Shown: one piece after another, positions 60,964-64,000 of the stretch | Layout: each line of letters starts with the position of its first letter | Position numbering within the stretch: position 1 is the first letter of the stretch | Source of the DNA: Sycon ciliatum | Taxonomy: Eukaryota > Porifera > Calcarea > Leucosolenida > Sycettidae | DNA length: 64,000 bases | Direction: 5' to 3' | Assembly (NCBI RefSeq): GCF_964019385.1 | Contig: NC_088649.1 | Span: 17,217,377 to 17,281,376 of the forward strand | Made by a program: the position numbers and the translations under genes | The notes under the pieces: generated by a model | Told to the model about the DNA's origin: nothing | The model's input: only the letters and a program-made list of their open reading frames with translations | The model's database searches: none

Positions 60964-63873
60964 ATGAGTGATCGAAGCGAATCAGGATGCCCTGGCGAGT
61001 TCTGTCGTGAAGCTGGTCTGTCAAAGTGCTTCCTGCTGAACGCCGCAGCAGTAGGATTCAAGGAATCGCGTCGTCGCTCGGACAGGCTAAAGTCAAAACG
61101 TGAGGAGTTTGACCAGACGTCGACTGTGACGAATGGCCTTGTTCTGGAGCTCACCCATTTCATGAATGATGAGGGCTTAGCCTGGTCAGCCATCCACACT
61201 TGGCTATCAACGATCATGGATGTTGAAGTACCATGCTCCGTGAAGGCCCTCACTTCCAAAGTCAGGCGTCTCCAAGCAGCAAGAGCTAAGTTGCTAAAGG
61301 CTTCCCGTCATGAAGCTCTGTCACACCTAATTTGTGAAGAATTTTCTGTCCCAGAATCAAAATCTGAGAGCACTGCAGCTGTTTGTGGAGATAATAAAAC
61401 TAGGAGTAGCAGCACAGGTAGTGATGTAAATTGTAGTAAAATGTCAGACGAGGTTTTTACGGTGGGCAATGTCGACGCAGTCGGATCAGATATTGAAATT
61501 GAAATGGTTGAAATGCAGGGCCGGTTGTCTGCATCACATGACAAGGTTCGTAACATTGGGAAAAAATTGCGAAGACGAAATGAGAAAATTAACGATCTTG
61601 AAGAAAAGGTGCATGTTTGTGATGAGGAAAGGAAAGTGGTGGAAGAAGAATTGAGTGGTGCTTTAGAGAGTGTTGAGCGCCTTCAGCGCAAGCTAAATAA
61701 TGTTTATTGCAGGACAAACTATGCAAAGACAAAGTCAGCTAGCACCACCTCATCTCTAAGTGATTTAGGTGCAGAGCTTGGAGTTAGCATGCAGAGGGAG
61801 AAGGAGCTCAGTGAATTGGTCAAGGACCTGTCTTGTCAGCTGGAGCTAGAAAGAACTGTAGGCAATGCACGGCAGCACATCACTTCCAAAGTCGATGGAA
61901 AGTACACCACAGAAGTCCGCCAATGTTGTTATGAGCTCCTAGGAAAGAACGTAGGTGTTTGGAATGTGGGTCCTGTAATCCGTTCTGTATTGACCCTGGC
62001 AGGTGCTGAGATTTCGGAGGTCCCTAGTGCAGCTACCCTTTCACAAATGTTGGTTGAGCTCAGACAGGTGTCACAATTGCATGTTGCAAGCTCTTTGGCA
62101 AATGAGCAGTTCACTACTGGACACTGTGATGGAACATCAAAGCAGGGTGTTTCCTATCAGGGCTATCAAATGGCCACTCCTGACAAAGTGTTTAGTTTGG
62201 GCATGGTCGAAATGAAAAGCGGGACAGCTCAGCATGTGTTCGACACATTTAAACAAGTCTTGGGCGATATTGAGGATGTGGCAGCAACGGCTGGGCATGC
62301 AAACATTGCCAGTAAACTCCTGGCTAACATGAAGAACACCATGAGCGATAGGTGCATTGTGCAGAAGAGTTTTAACAAGCTAGTGGAAGATTATCGCAAG
62401 GAGATATTGCCAGACATTATTGACGGGTGGGAAGGGTTCAGTGAGGAGGAACGCACGTCTATGAGCCGCATAAATTGTTTTTATTGTGGCATGCATTACA
62501 TTGTCGGCTTGGCTGATAGTTGCACAGCTGCGTTAAAGGTTTGGGAAAGGGCTCATTTTGGTGAGGGTGTGAAGGTTGGTGCTGAGCGACTTCCTGGGAC
62601 ATGGCAGGGGACAGGGAACACAGCACGGCTTATTTACAGTACCACTAAAGCCTTTGAAAAGCATGGTGATGAAGCAGCGGGGTGCGTAGCGGACTTTCAT
62701 GCTTTCCTGTCTGAGACAAACACACCATTGCCTCTTGATGAGTACAGGGGAAATAGATCTTACGTTGTATTCCACAATGGTGCAGGTATTTATTATCTCC
62801 ACAACAAAATGCTGCATTTTTTGGTTGACGTCAGTGTACGAGACAATCAACTTTTGCGTGCTGTTAAAGAAGATCTGGGTGAGACAGAGTTGATTGCAGG
62901 TGCTCGAGCACTTGGTATCTTGTCCAAGCTTGTGATCAACCCACTCTGGTGTCTGCTGGAAGATCCGGATGTTTCTGTGCTTGAGGTTGGCAAGTACTAC
63001 ACTGCATTGAGTAGCAAGTTTGACGACTGGGCGAAAGATGCAAGCGACCTCCTTGACGGCAGCGCACGGCCATTTCCCAATGCAAAGGTATCCACACTGT
63101 GCGATGTATTCACAGCTCTCGTGGAGCCGTCGGAGAAGTATGATGCTATCACGTTGGAGATCCTCGCTTACCTCTGCTCGACGCTATCTTCATTCTCAGC
63201 ACGTCTCCTCGTGGACCACTTACCGGGTGGGAAGTACCACAGTGCACCGGGCCTAGCTGTTGAGACTGCTTCGGTTCGCAAGACCAATGCTGTCAGTGAG
63301 CGTGACTTCGCACAATTGGACCGTTTGCTTCGCGAGAAGCCTAATGCTGACACTGTTGCTCTGGAAGGTATGATTCTGTTCAACAACAACGAGACCGCTT
63401 CATGGCTTCAGTCTCTTTCACCAGCTGAGCAGTCCAACCTGATTGAAGTGGCTAGGCAAACAGCTCCATCAGCGCGTCAGCAGTTCAAGGACAGACGGGT
63501 CGCTATCCAACAGCATCGCTTGGCAGAGCTCAAGAGAAAGCAGGCAGAAAAGGAGAAGAAGCATCAAGCCACCATTGCACGAAAAGAACAGTTGACCAAG
63601 GAGATTGAGGCATATGGTCTGTGGACAGAGGAGACGAACATCGATGAAAAGCTTGCAGCAATTTCCTCTGTCACTGGTCAAAGAGCAGCATTGCGCTCAC
63701 AACTCCAGTTTCGGAAATTCGTTCTGGAGCAGAAAGCTTCCAAGGAGCTGTTCTTTATGAGCTCTGCTGGCCGTACTCTCCCAGTTGCAACATTGGCGTC
63801 CAACTTGAGGAAGCTGACTCGCCAGCGCAGCGAACCTGGCAGTGATGTGGCGAGCGCTGTTGATGATGAATGA
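60964..63873 (+). CDS. Uncharacterised 969-aa protein with coiled coils and transposase-like core
   Basis: ATG 60964 to stop 63873, single exon. The N-terminal 130 residues may be a DNA-binding region (basic, SRRRSDRLKSKR). There is a coiled coil at about 180-300. A core at about 370-790 contains HCDGTSKQG (D389), MSDRCIVQKSFNKL (D462), a Cys/His cluster FYCGMHYIVGLADS (H511) and RGNRSYVVFHNGAGIYYLH. A charged coiled coil lies at about 830-890. The spaced acidic residues and the SDR-x-FN segment suggest an RNase H-fold DDE enzyme, but I cannot name a family. I recall similar uncharacterised multicopy proteins in cnidarians and sponges. No membrane segment or signal peptide. The intact long frame implies recent activity or selection. 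Confidence 0.6.
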   Translation: MSDRSESGCPGEFCREAGLSKCFLLNAAAVGFKESRRRSDRLKSKREEFDQTSTVTNGLVLELTHFMNDEGLAWSAIHTWLSTIMDVEVPCSVKALTSKVRRLQAARAKLLKASRHEALSHLICEEFSVPESKSESTAAVCGDNKTRSSSTGSDVNCSKMSDEVFTVGNVDAVGSDIEIEMVEMQGRLSASHDKVRNIGKKLRRRNEKINDLEEKVHVCDEERKVVEEELSGALESVERLQRKLNNVYCRTNYAKTKSASTTSSLSDLGAELGVSMQREKELSELVKDLSCQLELERTVGNARQHITSKVDGKYTTEVRQCCYELLGKNVGVWNVGPVIRSVLTLAGAEISEVPSAATLSQMLVELRQVSQLHVASSLANEQFTTGHCDGTSKQGVSYQGYQMATPDKVFSLGMVEMKSGTAQHVFDTFKQVLGDIEDVAATAGHANIASKLLANMKNTMSDRCIVQKSFNKLVEDYRKEILPDIIDGWEGFSEEERTSMSRINCFYCGMHYIVGLADSCTAALKVWERAHFGEGVKVGAERLPGTWQGTGNTARLIYSTTKAFEKHGDEAAGCVADFHAFLSETNTPLPLDEYRGNRSYVVFHNGAGIYYLHNKMLHFLVDVSVRDNQLLRAVKEDLGETELIAGARALGILSKLVINPLWCLLEDPDVSVLEVGKYYTALSSKFDDWAKDASDLLDGSARPFPNAKVSTLCDVFTALVEPSEKYDAITLEILAYLCSTLSSFSARLLVDHLPGGKYHSAPGLAVETASVRKTNAVSERDFAQLDRLLREKPNADTVALEGMILFNNNETASWLQSLSPAEQSNLIEVARQTAPSARQQFKDRRVAIQQHRLAELKRKQAEKEKKHQATIARKEQLTKEIEAYGLWTEETNIDEKLAAISSVTGQRAALRSQLQFRKFVLEQKASKELFFMSSAGRTLPVATLASNLRKLTRQRSEPGSDVASAVDDE

Positions 63874-64000
63874 TGTATAAAAGCGAACCGGAACTGTACG
63901 ATGAATTCACTCTGCAAGAGTCCTCGTTCAGCCATAATTCGGACATGATGTATCTTTCTCTGAGCTTTTCAGCTTGATCTATTATAAATCTTTTCTATGT
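63874..64000. other. 3' flank of the 969-aa gene
   Basis: Non-coding, AT-rich; ATTATAAATC near the end could support a poly(A) signal beyond the window. No inverse copy of the 60470-60500 sequence is present. Confidence 0.5.

Larger units (their letters stand above)
60470..64000 (+). mobile_element. Candidate uncharacterised DNA transposon (left end and gene)
   Basis: The block begins where the Gypsy gag is cut, with a perfect palindrome CAGTCACGTGACTG at about 60479, and contains one large intact gene (60964-63873). The right end is not in the window. The assignment as a mobile element is inference from the protein core and the abrupt junction. Confidence 0.4.

Overview
This 64 kb window is from a eukaryote, most likely a marine invertebrate and possibly an early-branching animal such as a sponge. 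The evidence is spliced genes with GT-AG introns, C2H2 zinc-finger genes, a trefoil/GH31 membrane glucosidase, very dense microsatellites, and several non-LTR, LTR and cut-and-paste transposon families. The phylum is inference only. No bacterial gene organisation or CRISPR array is visible.

Layout: (1) 1-8.3 kb holds a complete three-exon cytochrome P450 gene on the minus strand (521 aa). Its two introns are full of transposon debris: a PIF/Harbinger-like MITE, a tRNA-like element, a LINE tail, and one hAT-like MITE inserted inside another. (2) 8.3-18.5 kb is repeat-rich. It contains a nearly complete LINE (LINE A, minus strand; ORF1 with CCHC knuckle, ORF2 with endonuclease and reverse transcriptase) whose endonuclease domain was split by a 5'-truncated LINE of opposite orientation (LINE B). 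(3) 18.5-26.5 kb carries two paralogous five-finger C2H2 genes from a segmental tandem duplication. The second copy is broken near its start by a 305-bp retroposon with a clean target duplication. (4) 26.5-30 kb is non-coding and contains a 151-bp inverted repeat with one mismatch between its arms. (5) 30.4-32.9 kb is a second P450, on the plus strand, with the same three exons and intron phases as the first. (6) 35-36.5 kb is an intronless secretory JmjC/cupin-type oxygenase. (7) 38.6-45.1 kb contains the first seven exons of a type II membrane GH31 alpha-glucosidase. The exons for the rest of the catalytic barrel are not found in the window. (8) 45.6-64 kb is a transposon nest: an endonuclease/RT LINE (LINE C) split by a hAT-like element and by a complete 4.9-kb ISL2EU-type transposon (YqaJ nuclease with SWIM and PHD fingers, plus THAP/DDE transposase); a truncated LINE D; a Gypsy element lacking its 5' end; and a 969-aa uncharacterised protein with a transposase-like core.

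The host genes appear to be unrelated metabolic and regulatory genes with no evident shared pathway. The strongest structural story is repeated nested insertion. At several points the pre-insertion reading frame can be inferred exactly, which gives target-site duplications and relative ages. The most interesting candidates are the ISL2EU element, the 969-aa gene that abuts the cut Gypsy gag, the 151-bp inverted repeat, and an intronic duplicate of a P450 exon boundary.
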